From the NCBI RefSeq assembly GCF_000143415.4, contig NW_003314295.1:577128-641127 (forward strand): a stretch of 64,000 nucleotides of DNA. Reading direction: 5' to 3'. The notes beneath the pieces are model-generated. The model saw only the letters and a list, made by a program, of their open reading frames with translations, did not search any database and had not been told where the DNA came from. Made by a program: the position numbers and the translations under genes. Source of the DNA: Selaginella moellendorffii (taxonomy: Eukaryota > Streptophyta > Lycopodiopsida > Selaginellales > Selaginellaceae). Positions 1 to 11,949 of this stretch are shown here, in pieces; within the stretch, counting starts at the first letter, position 1, and the number at the start of each line of letters is the position of its first letter.

Positions 1-95
1 AAAATATATAGATGTAATATTATAGTCTTATATATATGTATGTGTATACATACATACACACACACATATATATGTATATATATACACACATAAAA
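1..95. repeat. TA/CA-rich microsatellite
   Basis: Alternating TA, TG and CA dinucleotides dominate the first 95 bases, with several short inverted blocks of the gtatacatacacac type. It is a simple-sequence repeat with no coding content. Confidence 0.85.
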
Positions 96-3000
96 AATCA
101 TGAAGAATATTCATTTATCAAGAGTGTCCCTCTATGCAAAAAAATCACAACTACTACAGGAAATCACTCTTGACCAAGATTGTATGCTGTTTGTAACGTG
201 TTTATGTTGCATGGTTTATTGCATTTTTGGCATCTAAACTTTAAAATTGTTGCAAATGTGACTTTGGGTATTGAAATTTATCTATTGGCCAGTCCTTACA
301 GACACTTTTTCCTTACTACCACAATGGCAGAAAGTCGGTATTGCTGGTTCCTTTTATCAACCCCTCTTGTCCAAGTGTTAGTAAATTGGGCTTAGCATCT
401 GTACTTAGCCAGATGAATATAAGGTAAGAACTCCTGTGTATTTCTAGTTGACCATTTTCGGCCTGGCTTTTAGTTCTCTTTTGCTTTGTCTTGCATTGGC
501 TTGGCAAGAACCCTTGCGTATTGAGATTAGTCCCTCAATATCGCTGGATGATAGCTTACTGTGTCTGCCAAACACCTTCGCTATCATGCCTTTTGTGTTA
601 GTCTCAATTCGGTCCCAAATGCTATTTATGGAAAGTATCCAGATTTGCTCATTTGGCATATCTACGGAATGTAGAGATTGTCATGAACACAATGGTGTTT
701 GTCCCGTGTCCAAATTCGCAATCTAGGGACATTCCATATTTAATAAGTTTCAAACTTATCCTAGAGACTAACTCTTGATACTAAGAGAGGCTTGGGGTAA
801 AAGCCCAAAGCATGTGTTCCTCAAGAGGGGAGGTATGGGGGGTTCTAAATGTATAGTAGGGATAGTGGGTAAGTTGGGCATGGTTGACTAACCTGAGGCA
901 TAGCTTAACTCCTGCTTGCGTGCTTGTCCTTGTTTTGTGTCCGACTTGGGTTTAAGCCCAAGTTCCACACCATGCTAGCTAGTGAAGTACCTATGTTCTT
1001 GCATTAGGCCATCGGTATGCTGAAATAGCGCCAAACTTCGTTTAGCTCCGTTTTGCATGTTGGTCCTGGCATTGGGATGTTGGATGCTCTAGGATTGTTC
1101 CAAGTTGCTTCGGCTCCTATCCCTTTACTCCTTGGGTTGCATGCTCAAAAGTTGCTCTGTGGTCCGATTCCATCACTTCTTAGCTCCATGTTTGGGAATT
1201 TGACACTGTTCCTTCGTTCAATGGCCAAAGGCCTTGGTCCACACCATTGTCCTATAGACACGTGGCATATGGGCACATAGAGGGTTTAGGTTCTACTTTG
1301 TGGTGTTATCCTATGGTAAATCATTATAGAATAAAGGGTTAATACCACATATGCTGTGAAAGCTCTTCATAACATTATAAGGAGGGTCTTCTACCACTTC
1401 ACATTTGTTAATGACTTTGCCTTCAACCATTAGTTTATGTTCATTCACCACCTCATGCTATGCAATGTAAAATTGTGTTACAAGGTGTGTGGCACCAACC
1501 CTATAAAGAAAAAATAACTAAAAAGAAGTAAAGGATATCTATTAAGATTATATGTCATAGATGTTTATCACACCTTTGTAGTGACATCAACTCCGTCATG
1601 TGTGATCTTGCACTTGCAGAGTTGCTTCCTTTACATTCTCAGAATCCAGCACTTCTTCTTCTGCAATCTCTATAACAGTGAAATGCTCTTTTACCACTCC
1701 CTTTTCACCTTCCTCCACAATATCATCCTCCACTTGTGCTGCTAGCTCTGTGACTTGCAATAGAGGAGGGTTGTATGGAAAACCCACACGCACATGTTTG
1801 TTATGTCAGGAGAAAAGAGGATGATATGGTCTCTAATCTCAAATATGTGTCTTAGCAACTATTGCCACTAAACTGTGTCTAGTCCAATAAAGCATGAATC
1901 TTTCTATTGGAAAGAAAAAAAAAACACATATAAGCATAAATATGTGGAGGTATATAAATGATATAAACATACTAGTATCCCCACATGCAACTATCCTCAA
2001 TTAGTATAATAATGCCTTAATTCTCAATATTCTACAAAAGAAATGAGCTGAATAACTTCACATGCATTTCAAAATTCAAAATATACTAATAGGGGACTCG
2101 CTTGGAGGTATGTTCACACCAACGAAGCAATATGAATGTTTAGACTCAACAATGCCATACTATAGCTATATATCTAGGTGCATGTCATTAATACAGGTGT
2201 AAAACTATCAACTCATTGGCTATGGAAAGAAGAATCTAGATTAAAAAACATATATGCATTGGAGAGGAATAGGTATAAATTAGTTACTTATTTATATGTA
2301 AGTATTGCATTGCAATGCACTACAACATAATCATTGTAGCAACCAGTAAACTTAAGCCAAGAAACAAAAACCCATTAATAAAAGGTTTATACTATTAATT
2401 TGTAGTGCAACAAATCATTACAATGCTAAAAACCATCATATTCAATACCCCAAGCACCCAAAAAAATGTTTATTTCTGCACTCCAATCAATTGCACTTGC
2501 TATTACAAATAAACTGTGAGAAATGAGAGGCAAGACTGATTGATTCAAGCACAGTGCATATATTAGAGCGTGTTACACCTCTAAGCTGTGAGAAATGAGT
2601 TACAACAGTGAGAAATGACCTATAGCCATGAGAAATGAGCCATAGCCATGAAAAGTGAATTATAATTGTGAACAATGAGAAGAGAGATGATGATCACAAT
2701 CAATACATCACAAATCTATGCTCATAAAAATGAAACAAAAAAACCATTACCATGCACCACACCTCCCTCCAAAAGTGTTCAATTAGCTATAGGCACATTA
2801 TCATTGATATGTATAAAAAGGCATAATTTTCACCTAGTTGTGAACTGGGGAACCACACAAAAATAATATATTGTGGCCTTCCCACACATTCATCATGTCC
2901 ATCTTTATTTCATTAAACTCCGTACCCAGTCATCACGTATGTATTTAAGCTGGCCAAATTATAAAATTGCTCTACAGTAGCATTTATAAAGAGTTGGTCC

Positions 3001-3880
3001 TCCTTTATTCATTGACACAAGTATGCCAGTGATATAAAATCTCCTTACACACATAAATAACACCACCAAGTGCGTGATATTATTTAGACTCTTCAAACAC
3101 TTGCCAGCATAAATGAATCTTTGTAAATAGATGCCTTAAGGCTCTAGCTTGCAATATATTGTGAAACAGAAGTTGCATCAAAACCATGATTTAGATGTGG
3201 CGGGATAGCTTTATAGGTGACTCCATATTGAAATGCATGGAAAAAATTAGCTCCAGTCTTCTTTGCGAGACTTGCTCCAAGTAAACATGAGCTAATGTAG
3301 CTTTTATCATTTCCTAACTCACTTTATATCTTGCATCTTTTAGTTTGCTAAATCCCTTGTTAGGGGAGAATTTCTTCAAGAAGTGCTTAAATTGCAACAA
3401 CACTCTTTGAGGGGATACCCTTTCCTAACCTATAGTTTTGAGATATTGGTGCAATGTACACTAGTCCACTCCAAATAAAGCGATAGGATCTTTCATTTTG
3501 TAACCTTCTCTCAATTTAACACTCACTTATACAAAATTTTCTTTACTTATTGCAAAAAACTGGCATAAAAAATCACATATATGGCACTAATTTAGACTCT
3601 GTTATGCATATATAATTGACACTAATACATGCCTATGCATAAGAAAAAAGTTGTGCTCAAAATATTACTTTGTGAGTCAGATGTGTTAACAATTTATGCA
3701 TATATATATATATATATATTTTCTAGTTGCAATCACAAATTGTTTGCCATATATAATACTTTAAATGTTGCAAACACCTCTGAAGTGATGTAATAATAAT
3801 ATGCGTGAATTTTTTCTGGATAACAGATAAAGAACCATTCTTAATACCAGATCAGCAATATATATTTCAAAAGCTATAGT
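96..3880. other. AT-rich intergenic stretch, no gene recognised
   Basis: No reading frame longer than about 90 codons is open here and none resembles a known protein. The base composition is AT-rich compared with the genes downstream. It contains a 20-bp tandem repeat at 2581-2680 and a short TA run near 3705-3720. Decayed transposon sequence is possible, but I see no terminal repeats, reverse transcriptase or transposase motifs. Confidence 0.5.
2581..2680. repeat. 20-bp degenerate tandem repeat, five units
   Basis: Five consecutive 20-base units start at 2581, 2601, 2621, 2641 and 2661. Each has a core close to gtgagaaatgag followed by a variable AT-rich tail. The period is exactly 20 bases while the sequence has drifted. 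A sixth similar core lies out of register at 2515. Confidence 0.75.
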
Positions 3881-4829
3881 AGGCTAAGTAGTCAAGCAAT
3901 GTTGATGAAACCATTGTACTCCCATATCCTCCTTTTGGAGAAAGCTCGCCATCCAATTTTCTCAATTGGGCTGTGCGTGGAGAGGCTGTACGTCCAGAAG
4001 AAGAGTGGAACGCTTTGGAACCTCGCATCATAAAGAAATACCTCATGGCCATGAAGATTTCGTTCAAGGTGCTGTTTGTGAGTGGGAGCTTCCTGTCTGA
4101 CGAGGTTTTTTCTGCAAAGAGTGTCCTCGTTTTGCCTGCTTCACTCGCATTGCAAACCGGGTGGCAGCAGCCAAGACCTTGTGAAACGCATTGGTCCTTT
4201 GCTCATGCAAACGATGCAGCAAAGTGAGGGTCTCCTCCCAGGAACGCCATTACTGAGCGCGGCTAAGAACAAATCCCCCGTAAAAACTCGTCCAGTAGCT
4301 TCTTATCTTCCAAGGACAAAGGGCTGTAGGAGCAAGTAACTGCAAAAAGAACAAAATCTTGTGAGTCCCGAATTCAAAGTGTCGCAGCTAGGTGGGACAA
4401 TAAGTGTAATGACAGAGAACAAGCGCTCGTCACCAGAGACAAACGCAAACAGAAAAAACTTCATAAAACACAAAAGGAGAACTGCAGAAACTAAGTACAG
4501 TTCCCCAGCAATACAAACCAGACAGAGAAAAAAAGTAAGATGGCAAGAAAAAGTAAAACTCCAAGGGCAGGTTAGCAAAAAGAACTCCAACTCAAACAAC
4601 CGCTGCTGCTTACCTGACGCAGCCTGAAGACTTGTCACAGGGGGACTACAAAGTATATTTGCACAGCGTGAAACAAAATTAAAAACACCCACACACACAC
4701 AGCATCTGAAGCACACACCCATACATCTAATAAAATCCCAAATGCTCCATGCTTTCCAGCACCCCTGACGGACCTCGCTGACTTCTAATATCTTTATAGG
4801 ATCTTAGCTTTATGCCCTTATCTTTTGGG

Positions 4830-5690
4830 AGTTACTCTCCTCGCCATAGTACACTGGGATTTGGAGCTCTCAAAGCGGACAGGCAAGTTAGAAGTACCAG
4901 AACTAGAAAGTTTCATGCCAGGGTTGCGACTGGAGAATCTCAAGGTAAATTTTCACTCGTATAGAAATTCTAGAAAGCTTTCTTTCACAATCGTTCGGAT
5001 AGCAAAGTCGAGGAGAGCGTTTTGGTGCTAAAGGCCGCTGCCAAGAGCAAGAAAATCCCAGCTCCAGAGGTGTTTGCAGCATTTAGAGTTTTGGAGAAAG
5101 CTTGCGTGGATCCATCCAATTTTTTTGAGACTTTGGGGGGAAGTAGTGGAGCTGAGCCAAGGTGCTGGATGCTTGTCTTTGCTGCTGGAGCCAAAGTGGT
5201 AAGAAAACTTGTCATAAATTTGGAACTTTGCTCTTATATTTTGGTTTTCATTTGAAGGTGAGAGAAGCTTTGAAAGGTGGTTCTAGAGGTCAATGCCACT
5301 GTAAGTTCCCAAAAAATTTCATCGTTTCCAGACAAAGAGCATACAAAATGGGCTTTACTTTGGCCGTCTTGGCGTGTTGGAATTCACTTTTGGGTAGCCA
5401 GCCAATAAAGGCTTTTTTATTAAATAATTACCAAAAAAAGTGTACCATATATAATATTAGAATATTACATTTAGCAAATAAATTTTTCTTTTAATCTTTT
5501 TGGTGCTCGTGGTTATCCTTCAAGGTTGGGCCTCTTGGCCCCTTCCAATTCGCAATTAGCAAGAAAAAAGAGCTGGGTCAAGAACCTGGAGAAAAAGATC
5601 CCTTCTTCATTTGGTTCTCTACACGGACAAAGAAATTGATTGCTATGAGGGTGCGTTGCAATGAAAGAGTTTGAACTTCAGCCGCCATTG
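4830..5690 (+). pseudogene. Decayed plastid fibrillin/PAP-like gene
   Basis: Pieces of one protein family appear in order on the plus strand. At 5010-5200 is an exon reading KKIPAPEVFAAFRVLEKA, then FFETLGG and CWMLVFAAGAK. At 5330-5395 another frame reads SIQNGLYFGRLGVLEFTFG. At 5525-5620 a third reads VGPLGPFQFAISKKKE followed by DPFFIWF. This order (FETLGG, WMLxF, GxYxGxLGxLxFxG, GPLGPFxF, FFIWF) recalls plant plastid-lipid-associated (fibrillin) proteins. That match is from memory of the family. The exon between the LEFTFG and VGPLG blocks is unrecognisable and AT-rich. The end after FFIWF fits the family only if two bases are removed, so a frameshift is likely. I therefore call it a pseudogene. 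A fast-evolving functional gene with unseen exons is the alternative. The N-terminal part around 4825-4950 is uncertain. Confidence 0.42.
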
Positions 5691-6630
5691 TTTAATATGG
5701 TAATATTTAACCATTACTTGTAAAGGTTTTTATAATCAATCTGTTTATTTTTAGCCTCATAAATTTGATCTTATCTCTTTGTCCTATTTTAATTCTTTAC
5801 TGATCCATTGATATAAAATTTGAAAATGTTAGCATTTGAAACTAAATGCTGTGAAATCCTGCTCTTTACAACAAATTGAAATAGACATTGATAAATCATT
5901 TTAGTTTTTAATTTCAACTCAATATTATACTTTATATCTCATATAAAGATAATTCACAAGAAAATTTTACATTGGCATATTGTGTATTTCTACTAATTAT
6001 CCTATACTATTACCTAACCTTCTTTTGTATTGTGGTCACCCAAATCACATACAATTTGAAATAGACATAAAATACATTTTAAATAGCATCACTATTATTC
6101 ATTATTCTCACATAAATTTAACTTTATTGTATTCCATCTTTTTTCATTGAATGCTCTTCTGATATAATATTATTAAAAATAAAATTTTACTAAAGAAACT
6201 TGGCAAGATAAATGTACTCTTTAAGTATGTGTTTATTTAAGATTTTCACCTTTGCACAAGTATCATAATTAACGTTTTTGGCTTTGAGGTTTCTATAGTT
6301 TATTTGTCTTCATTTTGTTGTAAAAAGTTAAAACATTATTGAAAGATTAACAATTAAAGCTTCCATTACTAAACTATTTTTTACTTCTATTTACAAATCA
6401 TAAAATCTAAAATCTCCATTAACTTTTATATGTTTCAAAGTTCTATTAAATCTCATTTTATAACCACATAGAGTAATTATAGTGTATTATATTATTGTTA
6501 AGTTATTATAAATGGTTTACCATCTTCAAATTTTTGCTTATCAAAACATTTTATTTTATTTTTTCCGAAGTAAAAGATTCAAAGTGATCAGCAATGGTTG
6601 CTCTAATTTATCGGTTCTAACAAAATCAGT
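5691..6630. other. AT-rich intergenic stretch
   Basis: Strongly AT-rich with many short A and T runs and stop codons in all frames. It forms the 3' flank of the minus-strand NUP62 gene and probably holds its terminator. No gene, repeat array or RNA gene is visible. Confidence 0.6.
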
Positions 6631-9417
6631 CTAAGCTCCTCTCAATTTGACCCCAGGAGTAAAGCCTCTGGTGCTGAAAGTCATGCCATTGTCCGAAAGC
6701 TTCTGGATTCGCGCGGATAGTTCCGCAGCCTGGAAATAAAAATCAATCTAGGCATCGAGTCGAAAACCTGAGATAAACCTTTTCATCAATCCAAACGAGT
6801 GAAGTTAGTTGGTTGTTGAGAATTCTCACGACCAAGTCGAGTGGACTAGCATTTTCAATCATATGTATGTCCCCACCCTAGCAAACAACAAAATCATCAT
6901 TGCCTCGATCAAAACTTGTCAAACTCTCTAGTACCTGACTCGCATTGATATTCTCCACGGTTTCCTTGATCTGCTCACCCATTCGAGTCAGTTCTCTTTC
7001 GATGAATTCTGCTTGCTCAAACCTGCAAGAGAAGAAACGAAAGAAATCAGCTAAACATCTCTCCACGCAGAAAGAACACTTACATTGTATCTCTAGTTGC
7101 TGTGGCTTCGTCCTCAAGAACGAGTCCTCGCTCGTCCTTGTAGAGCCGTTCAGCCTCTTCTTCTATACTTTCAAGAGCTTTCTCGACCTGATAACAATTG
7201 CAGCCAAGTAGGACATCTACGAGTTAGATTGTTGGGAATCCTTTTACCTCTTGCTGATGTGTTTCTATAAGTTCTAGTTGGCGCTCCAGCCCATGCTGTG
7301 ACTCCACGACTTTTGCAACTTCACTCTGAGAAGAAAAGACGGGTTAAAGACAACACTCTCGCCAAAATCTCATTTACCTCGAGCTTTATGAGCACATTCC
7401 TGTTGCTGATAATCCGCCGATCCCACTCCCCAAGTGCCTCAGCCTGTTTACGAAGCTTGGCCGTCCGCTCTTGAAGTTCGTACGTCCATTCTTTTATAAT
7501 CTGATTTACAAACTGTTAGCTGCTCAGAGTAATGTAATAGCACACCTCTTCCACAGTTTTTCCAACAATCTCTGATGGGAACTTGGGAGTCTTTTCAGCC
7601 GTCGGGGTCCTGCGAAAGCATTCCTCCATATTATTGCTAAACAACATGAAAATGAGCAAGCTCACGCAGAGGCTGCTGGTGTCGATGCAGGTACTATAGA
7701 AGCTGACGTAGTTGTTGCCGCAGATGAAACAAGGAGACCTCCGGAACCTCCCTGTGTTGTTGTTGCAGGCGTTGTCAACACTGGGAGTAGAATAACATGA
7801 AGAAAGACCGTCAACATTGTGAACAACAGAAGGATATAGCGTACCCGCTTCAGTAGTTTTAGCAGTGGTTCCCAAAGATTGAGCTGCTGCTGGCGTTGCA
7901 AACGCGAACGGAGCTGCACTGGTTGTGGGCGGCTTTGAAGTGGAAGGAGCCGGCGTAGAAAAGATAGAAGGCGTCGAAGCTGGAGCTGGCGCCGATGCGG
8001 GAGGCGAAGCAGCAGAGCTTGCAAACAATGGAGATGCCGGTGACGCTGCAGCACTCGAACTAGCTGCGGCGGCTGGAGTGCTAAAGCTGAAAGACAGTGC
8101 TGGAGCGAGCGGCGTCGTAGCAGCAGGCTGGGGTTGAGTTGCTGAAGGTGCTACAAACGACAAAGACGGCGCCGCCGAAGAGCTCGTGTTCCCAAGGCTG
8201 AGCGTCGTGCTCGGGCTCGCAGACGACGAAGTAAACGCCGGTGTGGACAGCGAGGCTGCAAATCCAGAGGACGAGCTCGTTCCAGTCAATGGCTTCTGGC
8301 CAAATCCCCCGAAACCGGCACTAGCTTGCGTCGTTGCTGGAGTAGACTGAGAGCCAGCGGAAGTGTTCCCAAACGAGAAGCCTTGAGAGGGTGGCGGAGT
8401 GGAAGAAGCAGTGGCGGTAGAGACTCCGAATCCAAAACCCGAGGATGGAGGAGCCGACCACGAGGGCGACGAGGATGTAGCCGCCTGTGCCTGGCTCGAA
8501 AAGAGTGGCGCAGCCTGAGTGAAGGGCGACGTAGAAGCACTAGTGCTTGCTCCAAACCCGGGTGATGGGCTTCCAAAAGCACTCGCGCCAAATGCCGGAG
8601 CTGGGCTACTGCTGGCTCCAAACGCCGGCGCAGGACTACTCCCGCTCGCTCCAAATGGGCTACTACTAGCTCCAAATGCCGGGGCTGGGCTAGTGCTGCT
8701 TGATCCAAACGGGCTACTCGCTCCAAATGCTGGAGAGCTGCTCGCTCCAAACGCCGGAGTGCTGGTCGCTCCAAATGCCGGAGTGCTGGTTGCTCCAAAT
8801 GCCGAAGTGTTGCTAGCTCCAAATGCCGGAGTGCTGCTCGCTCCAAATGCCGGAGTGCTGCTCGCTCCAAATGCCGGAGTGCTGCTCGCTCCAAATGCCG
8901 GAGCGCTGGTCGCTCCAAAAGCCGGAGAGCTGCTCGCTCCAAATGCCGGAGAGCTGCCCGCTCCAAATGCCGGAGAGCTGGTCGCTCCAAATGCTGGCGC
9001 GGGAGAGCTGCTTGCTCCAAACGGGCTCGCTCCAAATGCCGGCGCCGGACTGCTACTCGCTCCAAAAAATCCCGGCGATGGAGAGCTCCCTGCTCCAAAT
9101 CCACTACTCGTCGCTGCTCCAAATCCCGGGGCCGGGCTAGTGCTGGCCCCAAATGGCGGGGTACCGGACCCAAATGCCGGAGACGCGCCAAACGCTGGTG
9201 TGGAGCTGCTGGACCCAAATGCCGGGCTGCTGCTGGCACCAAAGCTGGGCGTGGGAGTGGCGCTGCCGAAAGCCGGAGCCGAGGATGGAGTGGCGCCGAA
9301 TCCAAACCCAAATGCGGGCTGTGACGCCGTGCTGCTGGCTGCTCCAAACGTGCCGAAGGAGAATCCCGTCGATGGCGTGCTGCTGCTGCTGGCGCCGAAG
9401 CCCGTGAAGCCCGCCAT
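6631..9417 (-). CDS. NUP62: Nucleoporin NUP62 (Nsp1-like), FG-repeat
   Basis: Central-channel FG nucleoporin that forms the NUP62-NUP58-NUP54 trimer of the nuclear pore. The ATG at 9417 opens with MAGFTGFGASSSS. The next roughly 500 residues, mostly one long exon, are Ser/Ala/Pro-rich with tens of FG dipeptides in PAFGASSSPAFG-type units, the disordered FG mesh. Short exons from about 7,580 downward encode the coiled-coil Nsp1_C domain: an exon reading KTPKFPSEIVGKTVEEV, then heptad-like helices including FEQAEFIERELTRMGEQIKE and VVRILNNQLTSLVWID. The reading ends TFSTRGFTPGVKLRGA followed by TAG at 6631-6633. The repeats are nearly identical at DNA level around 8690-9000, so copy number may vary or be misassembled. 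Upstream in-frame residues begin at a non-ATG codon, which supports the start at 9417. The BaiN-like gene ends 112 bp upstream on the same strand. Confidence 0.93.
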
Positions 9418-9529
9418 ACCTGGAGCTCGCGCGCGCTCCCCTAAAACCCTAAAACCTTGCTCCAAGAAACCCTAATCACAGTTTAATGACGGATATTCGC
9501 GAGGCTCTGGCTCGAAGCTTCAAGCTTCG

Positions 9530-11737
9530 CTACAACGATCGCGACGTGGCTTTCTTCGCAATGGCTGATCCCGATAGGTAGCCACTCGTCCATGCGTTCT
9601 GGAAAAGGAGAAGAAACCATTTGTTACCACCATGGTCGTAAGAAATCTCGAGACTTTGGCTCTCACTCGCCTGGAAATTAAAGCCGCCAGTGATGCCATC
9701 GACGTTGAGAAGCTGCAAGACGAAAGAGTGTGAGGAGTGGAATTTTTAAGTTCATAGCTCCGCGTACCTCGCCAGCCAAGTAGAGGTTAGAGCATTTCTT
9801 GCTCTCCATAGTTTTGAGATTCACCTGTTGAAAACACTAAAGAGCTGCCGGAGATTTTGGAGCCGGACGAGCTTACCTCATCGAGTGGAACCCCTCCAGC
9901 AGTTACAAATTCGTCCTTAAACTCCCCCTGATTGACAAAGATCATTGTCACGAGATCCGACGAGGTTGAGAAGGAGCTTACTTTGCCAGAGATTTGGAAG
10001 GAACACCGCTTAAGGAGGCCTGCTAAGTCACCCAGCTGTCGATTTGAAAGCTCGTACCACACAGCCTCCTCGTTTAGATCCTAAAAGATTTTTAGATGTT
10101 TGAGAGAAAGCTTACTAGAAATACCTGTCGATGGATCAGGTACTGCCAAAATCGCTTCACTAGTTGTAATACCAAAGGGGCGCCGCTATCTAGCTTTCTT
10201 CTCTGAAGGAAGAGAACATACTTGCAACTTTACGGAAGTTTTCTGAGAATCGATGATTACCGGAGAAAGTGTTTTCTGCTTTACCAGCAGCTTCTTCACT
10301 TCGTCCAGGGAAAACTTCGGTGCGAAGTCCACCCACAAAGTTCCTGCATCAAAACTCCTCAATGTCAAACGCGAAAATCACTAAATAAATTCATCTCTTT
10401 CCAAACCTTTGTAGTCTACCTTGAGGAGGTCCCTGGCTGCCCATGCAGAGAGACGCAGCACAGCAGGACCGCTCAATCCCCAGTGCGTGACGAGAAGTGG
10501 CCCGTCCTGGAAAGGGAAAACATCGCAAAGCTGTTCGATCACGATCAAACAATATACACCTGCCGCAAGTTGACACTTCGTTTATTCCAGCCCAGAATTT
10601 CCAGGTCGACAGAAACATGTTCAAAGCTCACCTTCAATCCAACAAAGGAAACAAACTCATTAAACAAGAAAATTTTGTGGCTTACTTACTCCGGCAAGTT
10701 CTCCGAGCTTAGAATCTGCAACCTTAAAAGTGAATAGACTTGGAGCGGGAGAAACAAGATCATGTCCCAGCTCTTTTGCTAACTTGTACCCCTGTCCATC
10801 ATTTGTCTTCAGTAAGTCTAGCAACATAACACTCTTGATACCTGTGGCGAGCTGCCAGTTGCAAGTAGAGCAAAGTCCGCTTGTAACTTTTCTGAGAATG
10901 GCTCGTTCTTATTCTTGAAGTGAACATCAAACCGTCCATTCAGCGGCACAATGTCTTTCACAAGCGCATTGCTCTTTAAGGAAACTGCAAGAATTTCAAC
11001 ATTTCCGGTAAAAAGACCAAACGAACCTCCAATTCGTCGAGCCTTGTTGAGAAGACATTCCACAACAGTTCCGGAGTCGTCGGTTACTGGGAACATTCTT
11101 CCATCTTCTTCGGTCTGAGAAACGAAAAATAGAAGCTAGCCAAAGGCACACTTGTACTAACTAAAGCTCGACCTTGAGCGGAACTCCATGCTCATGAAAC
11201 CAGGCAGCAGTTTCAAGAGGTCCGTGTTCTCTAAAATATGATCCACGAAGTTCCTTGTGGCCCCTTGGATATTGCTGCGACAACGGCTGGAACCAGAACT
11301 TAAAGAGTAAAACTCCTCGGCCACTATACTTTACCAGCGGTTCCACAAACAAGCCCGTAGTAACATTACAGCGTCCACCCCCAGAGATTTTCACCTAGGT
11401 AGGAAAAGAGGAGCAGGACGAGCGTCGGTCTTCACCAAAAATGGAAAGCAAGAAAAGAACCTTGGATAAAAAGTGTCCCCTTTCCAAGACAACGACTTTG
11501 AGATGCTTGCAAGCTGTTTTAGCCCAAATGGCTCCATAGACACCCGCAGCGCCACCCCCTACTACCACCAGCGTTTGTTTCTCGTCTCCTCCACTCTCCA
11601 CACAGTCGCCCTCCTGCACATACAAGCAGCGGTGTCAATTGCAATCTCAGTGAAAAAGGTCCAGAGCAAACCGCTTGGTTCTTCGCCAGAGAAGATCTCC
11701 CGTAACTACTTCCCTGGAGTAGACCCAATGAGTCCAT
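9530..11737 (-). CDS. BaiN/HI0933-family FAD-dependent flavoprotein
   Basis: Member of the bacterial-type YhiN/BaiN (HI0933) flavoprotein family, probable FAD/NAD(P)-dependent oxidoreductases whose plant substrate is not known to me. The N-terminus carries the dinucleotide-binding motif [15 protein letters not shown]. Next comes the family signature [13 protein letters not shown], then [20 protein letters not shown] and DGRMFPVT. A middle section reads [15 protein letters not shown]. The C-terminus reads [12 protein letters not shown], then [20 protein letters not shown] and [12 protein letters not shown]. The GGG frame has no ATG of its own. An ATG at 11737 joins it in phase if a 57-bp intron ending tgtgcag at 11617-11623 is removed, giving [19 protein letters not shown]. 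That Ser-rich basic start could be an organelle transit peptide (inference). The last intron appears to use a GC donor. About ten short introns break the frame. Confidence 0.85.
9599..9670 (-). other. Probable GC-AG intron of 72 bp, open in frame
   Basis: Removing these 72 bases joins GGFNFQ directly to [10 protein letters not shown], which is the continuous C-terminal motif of HI0933-family proteins. The intron starts GCGAGTGAG after CAG and ends TTTTCCAG, so the donor would be GC rather than GT. Its length is a multiple of three and it has no stop, so a retained form would insert 24 residues. Confidence 0.7.
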
Positions 11738-11949
11738 CCAAATCCTCGTTGCGTCGCCTATCTACAGACACACGCTACACACAAACCCATTGCCCATCCA
11801 AAAACATTCCACTTAGCATTGAGCCATTCGAATGAGACGTCAGGCAAGGCTTAGCTGAACCAAAGCGCAACCTCTTATTACAACACGATCAAATACATAT
11901 CTGCAAAAACAAAGCTTTTGCATAAACGCTTCCTTTGCTTGAGCATACC

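Noticed and set aside
8690-9000. Regular short repeats resembling a CRISPR array
   Set aside because: Units are in-frame FG-repeat codons with no spacer-repeat alternation, in a eukaryotic gene.
8519-9475. Long plus-strand frame with LAPNAG repeats (318 codons)
   Set aside because: It is the antisense image of the FG-repeat exon of NUP62. Periodic repeats keep several frames open without coding meaning.
10222-10737. Plus-strand frame of 171 codons
   Set aside because: Lies opposite the flavoprotein exons and shows no motifs.
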